Below, piece by piece: positions 1 through 7,783 of a DNA stretch of 12,777 nucleotides; the first letter of the stretch is position 1; every line of letters starts with the position of its first letter. Source of the DNA: an uncultured Eubacteriales bacterium. Its GTDB lineage: Bacteria; Bacillota; Clostridia; UBA1381; UBA9506. The stretch covers positions 1 through 12,777 of the forward strand of contig UQYH01000070.1 of NCBI GenBank assembly GCA_900545185.1. The letters run 5' to 3'. The notes beneath the pieces are model-generated. The model was given only the letters and a program-made list of their open reading frames with translations, did no database searches and had not been told where the DNA came from. Made by a program: the position numbers and the translations under genes.

Positions 1-41
1 ATTTATCCATTAAATAAATTAATTATCAGGAGGTCGATACC

Positions 42-1349
42 ATGGCAGAAACAACAGATTTTCGTTATAACACCGGTGCAACCAAGGTTCCCTGGGCTGC
101 CGTCGGCGAAAATTACAATGCAAAAGACTTGATGGAAATCATCCGCTTTTTAATGCAGGGCGAAGGGGCAGAATATGATGCGGCCATTGCAGCCGTTACA
201 GAGGATGTGGCAAAGCTTGCCACGCTATCCACACCGCCGGGCAAGCTGACCACGGGCAAAGAGGTTGAGGCCGCCGAAGCCGCCTCCAATGCATACCTCG
301 GCACAGACAGCAGCACCTTTGTCACCAACGCAACCTCCGCATTTGAGATTGCCTATAAATACGCCGGCATCGGACCGGGTGATGAAGTGATTGTGCCTGC
401 CATAACCTTTGTAGCCACCATGGCCTATCCGCTGTCCGTCGGCGCCAAGCTGGTTTTTGCCGATGTTGATCCGCGCACCATTAATATGGATCCTAAGGAT
501 GTGGCACGCAAAATTACCCCCAAAACAAAAATGATTGTGCCTGTTCACATCGGCGGTTATCCGGTCGATTTGGATCCGATTATGGAGCTGGCCAAAAAGC
601 ACAACATTGTTGTGCTGGAGGATGCGGCTCACGCCTTCGGCGCGTTGTATAAAGGCCGCCATATCGGCACCATCGGTGATTTTGCCGGTTTCAGCTTCCA
701 TGAGGTTAAAAATATCACCTCCTTCGGCGAGGGCGGCATTTTAACCACCACGGTGCCCGGCATGCAAAGTGAAATAAAACGCGCCCGGTTTTTGGGACTT
801 GATTTTTCCGCACCGATTCAAAACTGGCTGTACAATATTACGCCGATTCGCGGTAAGGAAAAACCGTTTGTTGCACAAAATTCCTCCCCGACAGAAATTC
901 AGGGCTTGGGACTTAGGCTGCAAATTGCGCGCAACGACGCTATTATTGAAGAACGCCGCGCTGCCGCTGCATACTTAAACAGCCGCTTTGCGGAAAATGA
1001 TGCCATTATTCCGCAAGATTTGGGTGACGAAGGCACAAAGCCGACCTTCCACTTATATCTGCTGCAAATCGACCCCGACAAAGCCGGCGGCGATGTTCAG
1101 CTTTTAAAACAAAAGCTGGAAGAAAAAGGCGTGACCAATATTCCACACTTCGGGCCGCTCTATCGGTTTAAGGTGGTCAGCGATATGGGCTACCGTCCGG
1201 AGGAGATTGCCAAAACCTGCCCGGTTTGCGAAGAGGTGTTCTATCGCCGCTTTACGCACCTGCCGCTTTACGGTCTGTCGCAAGAGCAGCTCATGTATAT
1301 GGCAGATGCCGTTTTAGAAGCCGTCAGCGAGATGCAAAAGGGAATATAA
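42..1349 (+). CDS. DegT/DnrJ/EryC1/StrS family PLP-dependent aminotransferase
   Basis: The 435-residue protein has the fold-type I sugar aminotransferase signature. EDAAHAFGA (about 193-201, Asp194 toward the PLP pyridine nitrogen) is followed by GDFAGFSFHEVKN, whose Lys223 is the expected Schiff-base lysine, then FGEGG (228-232). The C-terminal HLPLYGLS (about 406-413) is also typical. These enzymes transfer an amino group from Glu or Gln to a keto-sugar or keto-cyclitol in the cytoplasm. The start is fixed by AGGAGGT at 28-34, 7 bases before ATG. Two oddities: an N-terminal stretch (about 38-75) longer than usual before the first conserved helix, and NSSPTEIQ (280-287) where most relatives have N-Y-R-M-x-E-I-Q. 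Its promoter lies outside the window. It converges on the sugar-uptake operon. The family call is firm; the substrate is unknown, with keto-sugar or keto-inositol suggested only by the neighbouring oxidoreductases. Confidence 0.93.
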   Translation: MAETTDFRYNTGATKVPWAAVGENYNAKDLMEIIRFLMQGEGAEYDAAIAAVTEDVAKLATLSTPPGKLTTGKEVEAAEAASNAYLGTDSSTFVTNATSAFEIAYKYAGIGPGDEVIVPAITFVATMAYPLSVGAKLVFADVDPRTINMDPKDVARKITPKTKMIVPVHIGGYPVDLDPIMELAKKHNIVVLEDAAHAFGALYKGRHIGTIGDFAGFSFHEVKNITSFGEGGILTTTVPGMQSEIKRARFLGLDFSAPIQNWLYNITPIRGKEKPFVAQNSSPTEIQGLGLRLQIARNDAIIEERRAAAAYLNSRFAENDAIIPQDLGDEGTKPTFHLYLLQIDPDKAGGDVQLLKQKLEEKGVTNIPHFGPLYRFKVVSDMGYRPEEIAKTCPVCEEVFYRRFTHLPLYGLSQEQLMYMADAVLEAVSEMQKGI

Positions 1350-1377
1350 AGCGTATCGGATAGAAACATACGAAAAT

Positions 1378-1435
1378 AAACACCACAAGCCGAATCCTGT
1401 GCCCATGCGGCCTATGGATTCGGCTTGTGGTGTTT
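1378..1435. terminator. Bidirectional terminator between convergent genes
   Basis: A perfect 20-bp stem (1378-1397 with 1416-1435; core CACCACAAGCCGAATCC) encloses an 18-base loop. Read on the minus strand it is followed by TTTATTTT, and on the plus strand it ends in a short T run (1433-1436). It sits in the gap between the aminotransferase and the end of the permease operon, so it can end transcription from both sides. Confidence 0.88.
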
Positions 1436-1472
1436 TATGATGTGAAGCATCGCGCGCATCCGCGGTTTTGTT

Positions 1473-2384
1473 TTACCCCTTTACGCCGCCGATATTGACA
1501 CCGCCGAGGATTTTTCTTTGGAATACCGCAAAAATCAAGAACGGCGGCAGGCTTGCAAAAACAAGCGCCATAAAATATGTGTTCATCTGCACCGAGTTAT
1601 CCGATTGCAGCCTGTATATTTTAAGCGGCACAACAACGTTTTTGTCCAGCACCAAAAGCGGCATAAAAAAGTCTGACCATGCTGCGCTTAAAATACCGAT
1701 GGATTGATAAATAATAACCGGTGTTACCAAGGGCAGCATAATTTTGAAAAATACGCCGTAATTTGTGCAGCCATCCAATTTGGCCGCCTCAACATATGAG
1801 TCGGAGAGTCCGTCGAACGCATTTTTAAACAGCAAAACGGCAAACGTGTCCGCGCCTGCTGTCAGCCACATCGGCCAATAGGTATCGAGCAAATTAACGC
1901 CGATGCCAAAATCGTACGCAAACGGAAAATGCAGCCACGAAATATAGTTCGGCACCATACGGATTTGGCTCGGCATCATCATCGTCCACACAACCAGCAT
2001 AAAAATAAGCTTTGTGCCTGCCGGTTTCAGCTTAGAAAGCACATAACCGCCAAAGCCGCAAACCACGATGCTGAAAGCCCAGTTACCGACAGATAGCACA
2101 ATGGTGTTGATAAATGAATCGCCCAGCTGCAAAAAAGCGATTGAATCTTTAATGCGTGTGACAAATCGATTCCATGACATATCCTTTGGAAAGAATGAAA
2201 ATGACGAATAAATTTCCTGCGTGTCCTTAAATGCCGTCAAGACCGTCCAAATGGCCGGTATAACCGAAATCAGCGCCGTAAGCACTAAAATTGCAAAAAA
2301 TATCCAATATAATATTTTGCCCCGAACCGTCTTTAAATCCGAGTTGCTCAGCATACCCGTTTGCTTGGTCGAAAATCTTTTCAT
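1473..2384 (-). CDS. Carbohydrate ABC transporter permease (MalG/CUT1 type)
   Basis: This 303-residue integral membrane protein has about six hydrophobic segments (near 25-50, 91-117, 125-147, 166-186, 221-243 and 268-288). The cytoplasmic EAA loop, EAAKLDGCTNYGVFFKIMLP (199-218), contacts the ATPase. The GG-V-K-G C-terminus is typical of MalG-type CUT1 permeases. It would pair with the upstream permease to form the membrane channel for a sugar or oligosaccharide. No ATPase gene is in the operon, which is common where a shared MsmK/MsmX-type ATPase is encoded elsewhere. AAAGGAGG lies 11 bases before ATG and overlaps the end of the preceding gene, with only 18 bases between the two reading frames. 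This is the only apparently intact gene of the minus-strand operon. The sugar cannot be read from the sequence. Confidence 0.93.
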   Translation of the reverse strand: MKRFSTKQTGMLSNSDLKTVRGKILYWIFFAILVLTALISVIPAIWTVLTAFKDTQEIYSSFSFFPKDMSWNRFVTRIKDSIAFLQLGDSFINTIVLSVGNWAFSIVVCGFGGYVLSKLKPAGTKLIFMLVVWTMMMPSQIRMVPNYISWLHFPFAYDFGIGVNLLDTYWPMWLTAGADTFAVLLFKNAFDGLSDSYVEAAKLDGCTNYGVFFKIMLPLVTPVIIYQSIGILSAAWSDFFMPLLVLDKNVVVPLKIYRLQSDNSVQMNTYFMALVFASLPPFLIFAVFQRKILGGVNIGGVKG

Positions 2385-2402
2385 TGCTTATAACGCCTCC
2401 TT

Positions 2403-3338
2403 TTAAAGTCGGTCTTCTACTTTTTTGTTCAGCCAAAAATAGAACAGGGTGAATACAATGAGGATTAAAAAGATAATAACACCCAATGCCATAGCCTGTC
2501 CCGTGCCCTTGCCGCCGCTGTTAAAGCCGTATTGATACAGCTGATACGACAGCGAAACAGAGGCGCCGTTCGGGCCGCCGCCCGTCATGGCAAGCGGCTG
2601 CTCCATAATCTGGAACACCGATATGATCTGCCGAACCAAATTTAAAAGCAAAAGGCCTTCCATGGCCGGGCGTGTCACAAACCACAACCGTTTCCACGGA
2701 CCGGCGCCGTCTATCAGCGCCGCTTCATATTGCTCGACCGATACGCTTTGCAAGGCTGCAAAATATAGCAGCATAGAGCCGGGAAAACCCTTTCATGTGC
2801 TGTAAATAATAATGCCCACAATGGTAAAGCGCAGATCGTTCAGCCAGGCATAAGGCGCCAGACCCATTTTGCCGATCAGCATGTTTAAAAGGCCTGTCTG
2901 ATCCGGATAATATATAAAATACCACATCAGCATGGCCGCAATGCCGGGGATAACCGCCGGTATGTAAATCAGCAGCCGAAAACCGCTTCTGAAATGAACC
3001 GTCTCGTTCAGTAAAATAGCAATAAAAAGAGGCGGCAAAAAGCCAATCACAAGCGACCACAGCACATATTGCACCGTGTTCCACAGCATTGGCAAAAACT
3101 GCGTGTGCGTAATCACCCTTCTGTAATTATCCAGGCCGCAAAAATTTGCCGGTGTATAGCCCTTCATATTAAAAAACGACCACACACTGCCCAGTATTGT
3201 CGGTCTCCATATAAAAAGATATAAAATGATCACCATAGGAAGCATTAAAATCCATGCGTCAATATTATTCCGCAGCTTCATTTTTCGTTTTATATTTACA
3301 GTGGCCTTTGCAGTACTTATCTCTCCGGTATGTTTCAT
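2403..3338 (-). pseudogene. Carbohydrate ABC transporter permease (MalF/CUT1 type), interrupted by in-frame TGA
   Basis: Two adjacent open frames lie in the same reading phase, separated by a single TGA at 2793-2795. The first gives 181 residues ending GIIIYST. The second continues KGFPGSMLLYFAALQS and carries the EAA loop YEAALIDGAGPWKRL. Read through, they form a normal CUT1 permease of about 311 residues, and the TGA falls where the family has Trp (the x-W-K-G motif), so one TGG-to-TGA change explains it. No base is gained or lost. The first part contains the cytoplasmic N-terminus and transmembrane helices near 28-50, 86-112 and 120-145. A downstream ATG at 2772-2774 could restart translation, but the fragment would lack the N-terminal helices. 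A GGAAGGAAG ribosome site precedes the start at 3338. Either a nonsense pseudogene, a read-through case or a sequencing error. Confidence 0.85.
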
Positions 3339-3384
3339 ATCCTATATTCTTCCTTCCCGCAAGTCTCATACAAAAAAATCACGC

Positions 3385-3421
3385 CGAAAACTATCATCCG
3401 AAAAGCGGATGATAGTTTTCG
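3385..3421 (-). terminator. Intercistronic hairpin, possible attenuator or mRNA stabiliser
   Basis: A perfect 16-bp stem (3385-3400 with 3406-3421) has a 5-base loop and lies between the solute-binding protein gene and the first permease gene. On the minus strand a run of seven T begins 6 bases after the stem, further away than in a classical terminator. Strong hairpins in this position are known in sugar ABC operons, where they keep binding-protein mRNA more abundant than permease mRNA. Whether it terminates or protects is inference. Confidence 0.6.
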
Positions 3422-3454
3422 CTGCATTTTCGGCAAGCGCGCCGAATACCCTTT

Positions 3455-4300
3455 TTAATACGTCAGATTATCTAGGTAATTCTGCTGAAAATCGTTGTTG
3501 GCTTTTTCCAAAATTGCCGCACAGTCTGCATTTTCATTGGTCAGCACTTCTTGAAGGCAACTATCTAAAATGCCGTATAGTTCTTGTGCGCAAACCGGTT
3601 CTTCGGGCTGAATGTCTGCCGGGCAATCCGCAACAAAATTGTTATACAGCTTTACATGATTTTCATTCACATTTCTGTTTTTATCAATCAGGCTGTATTC
3701 ATATTGCAGCGATTCGGCATTGCCGCTCCAAACACTCATGCTCTTGGTACCGATCAAGCGGTTTTCATCCAGCTGTTTTTTCATTTCGCCGTCTGCATTT
3801 GCTTTAATGTCATCCGTTGCCGTGTAATGGGTTTGTGTTTCAATCCAGCGCACGGCCGCGTCAATCTGATCTTCGGTTGCATTTTGATTAATGCAGAACA
3901 CCGTGCCGCCCAAAAGGGACACAAACTTTTTGGGTCCTGCCGGCAAACCGATCATACCGATACTGTCGCGGTTCATTTCATATTGGTACACATATTGGGG
4001 CATATCGCCTGCCGCCATCAGCATGGCCGCATTGCCGATTGCAAAGGTTTTGTAAAACTCTGTACCGTCTATAATGGCGTTGTTCGGCAGTACGTCATAT
4101 TTCCATTTTAAGTCCTTCATATAGCGCAGCGCTGCGGCTGCCTCCGGCGTATTAAAGGTTGCCTTCCATTTGCCGTCCTCGCCTTTTTCCATAAAGTCTA
4201 CACCGTATGACCAAGCCAGACAGCTGAACATCCAGCCGCCATAGTTGTTGGCTGTGGGAAATACAATACCCGGCTTACCCGTTGCTTCTTTAATTTTCAC
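3455..4300 (-). pseudogene. Extracellular sugar-binding protein of ABC transporter, N-terminal half missing
   Basis: The 281 residues match the C-terminal two thirds of a CUT1 family-1 solute-binding protein. They start in the helix leading to KIKEATGKPGIVFPTANNYGG and continue through a GTEFYKTFAIGNAAMLMAAGDMP segment and a late amphipathic helix (AAILEKANNDFQQNYLD). Such proteins are normally about 420-480 residues with a lipoprotein signal peptide. Here the signal, lipobox and first lobe are absent. The only start is a GTG at 4298-4300, and a TAG stands three codons upstream in frame. The reading frame overlaps the tail of the glycosidase-like gene by 11 bases in another frame. As it stands it could not be exported or anchored. 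This fits a deletion that joined the interior of the upstream gene to the interior of this one, or an assembly join. Confidence 0.8.
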
Positions 4301-5540
4301 GATTTCCTACCACGGTACCCGCTGCCGCCGTACCGGCATAGGCTTCATCCGCACCGCTGCTGGTTTTACCAAAGGTCGGCTCCGTATCGTCATCTAAGTA
4401 GCTTTCAATAATACTGCCGTCGGCATTTAAACCGTTCACAAGCGGATCAAATGCCAGCTGCACACTATCGCCCTGCCACATCACGCCGCCGTTGAACAGC
4501 TGTACCTGATAGTTGTCATACACATCGCACAAAATATAGAGATACCGTTCATCCCACTTGGTCAGGATGCGCGACGCAACATTTGAATTTTGCCAATCGG
4601 CAGCCGTGCTGCCCGTCTGCGGTGTTCCGGCATGCAGCGGATAGGCATTCGCCCAATCGGCTATATCGCCCGTAAAGCTATCCAGGTCAATGGCCTTATC
4701 TGCCTTCACCACAACTGCAAACTCCAGTGCGGCCAGCTTGTCGGCCAACTCTTTGCCGTCCTTTTCGCGCGCCGATACGGTAAAGCTGTATTCGTTAAAG
4801 GCCGTCGGTGTTTTTTCCGTCACCTCAAAGCTCAGTACCTGTGTTTCGCCCGGTGCAACCTGAATGTCCTGTTGTGTTTCCTTCAGGCTCCAGCCCTCCG
4901 GCGCCTGCAATTCCACAACAGCGTCAATGGTATAGTCCGCTGTGTTTTCCATAGATACGTCAACATGCGTCAGCTTATCATAGGGAACAGAAGATTGCAG
5001 CAGCTTAACATTACAGGATGAAAGCACCGTTGTGGCAATGGCCTGATCGGTCATGACCCGTCCCCCTACAACAAACCGGACGTGTGTGCAGTCCGTACCC
5101 ACCTTAGCATCTTTGCCGATGGTGATCGGTACGGTAATTTCCGTCTTTTTACCGGAGGGCAGCGTAAGCCCTTCCAGTTTTTCGCCAATCTGATTGCCTT
5201 CGTTATCCGTGACCATAACATAGCCCGAAACATCGCGCTGCAAGCGGTTATCAATGGTAATGTTAATTTCCTTTGTAGCCTCCTGGTACACACTGATGGT
5301 TCTGGTATCGGTGTAGGCCAGCAGTCCCATGGCTTCGTTAACCGGCTCCAGCTTGCATTTCCCCGCCGCACCGCCGAAATGGCCGCCCGTATCGTGCAGC
5401 CGCGCATACGGAATGTGCGCACTGCAAAGCCGCGCATACATGCTCTCGCTTGTTTGCGGCGTCACCGGCACATTGTTGATGGCATGCATGGGCTTTATCC
5501 GGCCGCCTTTTTGTGTAAAATCAATCGTAAGCTGTTTCAT
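4290..5540 (-). CDS. GH39-like glycosidase remnant joined to NEW3-like and CBM9-like domains
   Basis: The 416-residue frame starts MKQLTIDFTQ with AAGGAGA 5 bases upstream. Residues 1-57, including AINNVP and SAHIPYARLHDTGG, resemble the start of GH39 beta-xylosidase-type enzymes. The sequence then passes at about residue 57-60 into EPVNEAMGLLAYTDTRTISV, so the catalytic barrel with its two glutamates is missing. Residues about 85-278 form beta-rich Ig/NEW3-like domains (VAPGETQVLSFEV). About 281-416 looks like a CBM9-type sugar-binding domain (DWQNSNVASRILTKWDERYLYILCDVYD, GDSVQLAFDP, ESYLDDDTE), cut short before its final strands by a stop after VVGNREN. No signal peptide is visible. It is first in the minus-strand operon. 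It was probably a cytoplasmic or surface glycosidase acting on the transported glycoside; in this form it has no recognisable catalytic site. The GH39 assignment rests on short N-terminal motifs. Confidence 0.6.
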   Translation of the reverse strand: MKQLTIDFTQKGGRIKPMHAINNVPVTPQTSESMYARLCSAHIPYARLHDTGGHFGGAAGKCKLEPVNEAMGLLAYTDTRTISVYQEATKEINITIDNRLQRDVSGYVMVTDNEGNQIGEKLEGLTLPSGKKTEITVPITIGKDAKVGTDCTHVRFVVGGRVMTDQAIATTVLSSCNVKLLQSSVPYDKLTHVDVSMENTADYTIDAVVELQAPEGWSLKETQQDIQVAPGETQVLSFEVTEKTPTAFNEYSFTVSAREKDGKELADKLAALEFAVVVKADKAIDLDSFTGDIADWANAYPLHAGTPQTGSTAADWQNSNVASRILTKWDERYLYILCDVYDNYQVQLFNGGVMWQGDSVQLAFDPLVNGLNADGSIIESYLDDDTEPTFGKTSSGADEAYAGTAAAGTVVGNREN

Positions 5541-5569
5541 AACAATCTCCTTCTATGACAGTTGTTTTC

Positions 5570-5604
5570 ATTCTATCACGGAAATGCATGCAGTGTATTT
5601 AACA
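5570..5604 (-). promoter_or_regulatory. Promoter of the minus-strand uptake operon with TGTTAAATAC element
   Basis: On the minus strand a TAGAAT -10 box (5570-5575) lies 19 bases downstream of TGTTAAATAC (5595-5604). No good TTGACA-like -35 box is present at 16-18 bases, as expected for a promoter needing an activator. The same element and near-identical spacing recur at the divergent promoter. The position is suitable for the gene starting at 5540, whose ribosome site is at 5546-5552. Confidence 0.5.
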
Positions 5605-5685
5605 AATCATGCGTCCGATTTAGCAATTTTTCCGTGAAGAAATTGTTAAAACAATCAAAATAATTGATAAAATAAACGAAATAAA

Positions 5686-5719
5686 TGTTAAATACTTTCA
5701 ATTGCAATATGCTTATAAT
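5686..5719 (+). promoter_or_regulatory. Promoter of the oxidoreductase operon with TGTTAAATAC element
   Basis: A perfect TATAAT (5714-5719) is preceded by 18 bases and then TGTTAAATAC (5686-5695). The -35 region is poor (AATACT at 17-base spacing). The predicted start of transcription near 5726 leaves a leader of about 65 bases before ATG 5791. A further palindrome, ATTGTT-AA-AACAAT, lies at 5642-5655, midway between the two divergent promoters, and is a second candidate operator. Confidence 0.6.
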
Positions 5720-5790
5720 AGAATGTGAAAATAAGCATCGCAGGTAAAGACTGTTTTAAGCCTGCTTGGATGCAATTCGAAAGGAAGTTT

Positions 5791-6846
5791 ATGAACATGA
5801 AAGTTGCTGTTATTGGCTGCGGCACCATTGCCAACTCTGCACACATCCCCGCGTACATGCAAAACGAAAAGGCAGAAGTTAAGTACTTCTGCGACATCAT
5901 CCCCGAACGTGCCGAGGCTACCGTCAGCAAATATAATTGCGGCACTGCGGTAACCGATTATAAGGAAGTCCTTGCTGACCCCGAAATTGAAGCGGTTTCT
6001 GTTTGCACGCCGAACAAAATGCATTCGACCATTGCAATTGATGCGCTGCGCGCCGGTAAAAACGTGCTGTGCGAAAAGCCTGCGGCACGGGTTTATGCCG
6101 AAGCCTTAGAAATGCAAAAGGCACAGCACGAGACCAAAAAGGTTTTAAACATTGGTGTTGTCAACCGTTTTAACACGGGCGTGAACAAAATTAAAGAGCT
6201 GATTGCCCAAGGCGAGCTGGGCGATATTTACCAGGTTTATGTCAGCTTCAGAAGTCACAGAAGCATCCCCGGCCTGGGCGGCGATTTTACACGCAAGGAG
6301 GTTGCCGGCGGCGGTGTTATGATTGACTGGGGCGTTCACTTTTTTGACATTGTGATGTATTGCTGCAGCGACCCGAAGGTGCAAAGTGTTTCGGCCGAGC
6401 AGTTCAGCCGTTTGGGGAATCCCATTGAAGATTATGTATATGCCAACATGTGGGCAGGGCCGCCGAAAAAGGACGGTGTGTTTAACGTTGAAGATGCCGT
6501 TACCGGTATCATCCGTACCGAAGGGCCGGTTATTTCCTTTAACGGCGCCTGGGCGCAAAACATCGGCGAGGATGAAATGTTTATTGACTTTATGGGTACA
6601 AAGGGCGGTATTCGCCTGCAATACGGCAGCGACTTTACCATGTATGCCACCAAAAACGGCATGCTGACCAAAACCACCTTCCAAATGGAAAAAGTGAAGA
6701 TGTTCCAAGAGGAAATTAACGCATTTATCAATTGCATTGAAAGCGGCGAAAAGCTGCCCTCTCATATTGATACCAACATTATTACAGCCGAAATGATGGA
6801 CGCTGTGTATCGTTCGGCAGAAGCACATAAGGAGATTGTGTTATGA
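5791..6846 (+). CDS. Gfo/Idh/MocA family NAD(P)-dependent oxidoreductase
   Basis: This 351-residue cytoplasmic dehydrogenase has an N-terminal Rossmann motif VIGCGTIA (7-14), the family CEKP signature (Glu95-Lys96-Pro97, Lys catalytic) and GGGVMIDWGVHFFDI with Asp179 and His183 as the usual substrate/catalytic pair. Members oxidise or reduce a ring hydroxyl of sugars, glycosides or inositols. I place the start at ATG 5791 (MNMKVAVIG) with AAAGGA 5 bases upstream. A longer frame from GTG 5725 would begin at or before the predicted transcription start. It is the first gene of a four-gene operon and its TGA stop overlaps the next ATG (ATGA), implying translational coupling. It appears intact. 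The substrate is unknown. Confidence 0.93.
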   Translation: MNMKVAVIGCGTIANSAHIPAYMQNEKAEVKYFCDIIPERAEATVSKYNCGTAVTDYKEVLADPEIEAVSVCTPNKMHSTIAIDALRAGKNVLCEKPAARVYAEALEMQKAQHETKKVLNIGVVNRFNTGVNKIKELIAQGELGDIYQVYVSFRSHRSIPGLGGDFTRKEVAGGGVMIDWGVHFFDIVMYCCSDPKVQSVSAEQFSRLGNPIEDYVYANMWAGPPKKDGVFNVEDAVTGIIRTEGPVISFNGAWAQNIGEDEMFIDFMGTKGGIRLQYGSDFTMYATKNGMLTKTTFQMEKVKMFQEEINAFINCIESGEKLPSHIDTNIITAEMMDAVYRSAEAHKEIVL

Positions 6847-7688
6847 AAAAAGTATGCTTGATTGACTATTATTTGGATGAATGGCATGCCAATAACTATC
6901 CGCGCCTGTTGCATGATGTATCCGAAGGCCGCTACGAGGCATTTTGCGCCTATGCAAAAATCGACAGCCCCATCGGCGGCATGACCAGCCGCGAATGGTC
7001 GAAAAAATACAATGTCCCGCTTGTCGACAGCATCGAAGAGGTGATTGAAGCATGTGACGTTTTAATTGTGCTTTCGCCGGATAACCCCGAAATGCACGAG
7101 GAACTGATGGATTTGCCGCTTAAATCCGGCAAACGCGTTTACATTGATAAAACCTTTGCCCCCGATAAAGAGGCGACGCTTAGGATGTTTGCCAACGCGG
7201 ACAAGCACAACACGCCATGCTACACCAGTTCGGCGCTGCGTTTTGCCGACGAGCTGGACGCAATTGACACCGATTCGATTTATAAAATCTACAGCGAAGG
7301 CTCCGGCCTGTATGATATTTATGCCATCCACCAAATTGAGCCGATTGTCCGCTTAATGCAAACAGATGCCAAGCGCGTTATGTTTTTAAGCGATATTGAC
7401 CATCCCTCTATGGTGATTGAATTTGCAGACGGCCGCCTGGTGCAAATGCAGCAGGTTTTGGAATTGCAGCAGCAGCGCGGCTATGAATTTTCCATCATCA
7501 CGGTAGATGCGGACAACAATGCTGTGGAATATCCGATTCGTTCTCGTTATTTCCACAACTTTATGAAAGGCTTAATTCAATTTTTCGATACCGGCGAGAT
7601 TCCCGTGCCGCATCGCGATACGGTAAACGTGATTGCCATTCGGGCAGCCGGAATGAAAGCGGCAGAACATCCGTTTACCTGGGTATAG
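6843..7688 (+). CDS. Short, divergent Gfo/Idh/MocA-like oxidoreductase
   Basis: The 281-residue protein has the two-domain layout of the family but unusual signatures. The first strand reads KVCLIDYYLDEWHANNYP (3-20) with no GxGxxG/A dinucleotide motif, and EKP is replaced by DKT (Asp102-Lys103-Thr104, in VYIDKTFAPDK). A His163 in YAIHQIEPIV takes the place of the usual D-x-x-x-H histidine. Such short relatives are known beside sugar isomerase-like genes, but their reactions are poorly defined. Its start overlaps the preceding stop by 4 bases (ATGA), with AAGGAG about 8 bases upstream, so it is coupled to the first dehydrogenase and may act with it. It may bind its cofactor differently or serve as a partner subunit. 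A 95-base gap without a clear terminator follows before the next gene. Confidence 0.85.
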   Translation: MKKVCLIDYYLDEWHANNYPRLLHDVSEGRYEAFCAYAKIDSPIGGMTSREWSKKYNVPLVDSIEEVIEACDVLIVLSPDNPEMHEELMDLPLKSGKRVYIDKTFAPDKEATLRMFANADKHNTPCYTSSALRFADELDAIDTDSIYKIYSEGSGLYDIYAIHQIEPIVRLMQTDAKRVMFLSDIDHPSMVIEFADGRLVQMQQVLELQQQRGYEFSIITVDADNNAVEYPIRSRYFHNFMKGLIQFFDTGEIPVPHRDTVNVIAIRAAGMKAAEHPFTWV

Positions 7689-7783
7689 GTATAAACGCTG
7701 TTACATATCCCTTATATATGTTAAACTGTTTTGCTGCAATTTGAATGACGCAAAGGTAAAAATCTAAAAGGTGAATCGTTTTT

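Noticed and set aside
225..701. Minus-strand open frame of 158 residues inside the aminotransferase gene
   Set aside because: This is a shadow frame of a well-supported gene, with low-complexity composition and no recognisable motifs.
2793..2795. UGA as a sense (Trp) codon in this organism
   Set aside because: The first dehydrogenase gene ends at a TGA that sits in a typical ATGA overlap, and reading through it would run out of frame into the next gene. TGG is used normally for Trp throughout. Standard decoding fits better.
3226..3807. Plus-strand open frame of 193 residues across the permease/binding-protein gap
   Set aside because: It is antisense to two genes with clear homology and has no ribosome site or domain. 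It passes through the intercistronic hairpin.
5725..5790. N-terminal extension of the first dehydrogenase from GTG 5725
   Set aside because: The TATAAT box at 5714-5719 puts the transcript start at about 5726, and the extension (KISIAGKDCFKPAWMQF) is not part of the Rossmann fold. ATG 5791 has a ribosome site.
7689..7783. Separate promoter for the third dehydrogenase
   Set aside because: The gap contains TGTTAAACTG, partly like the divergent-promoter element, but no -10 box lies at the right distance. Read-through from the upstream genes is simpler.
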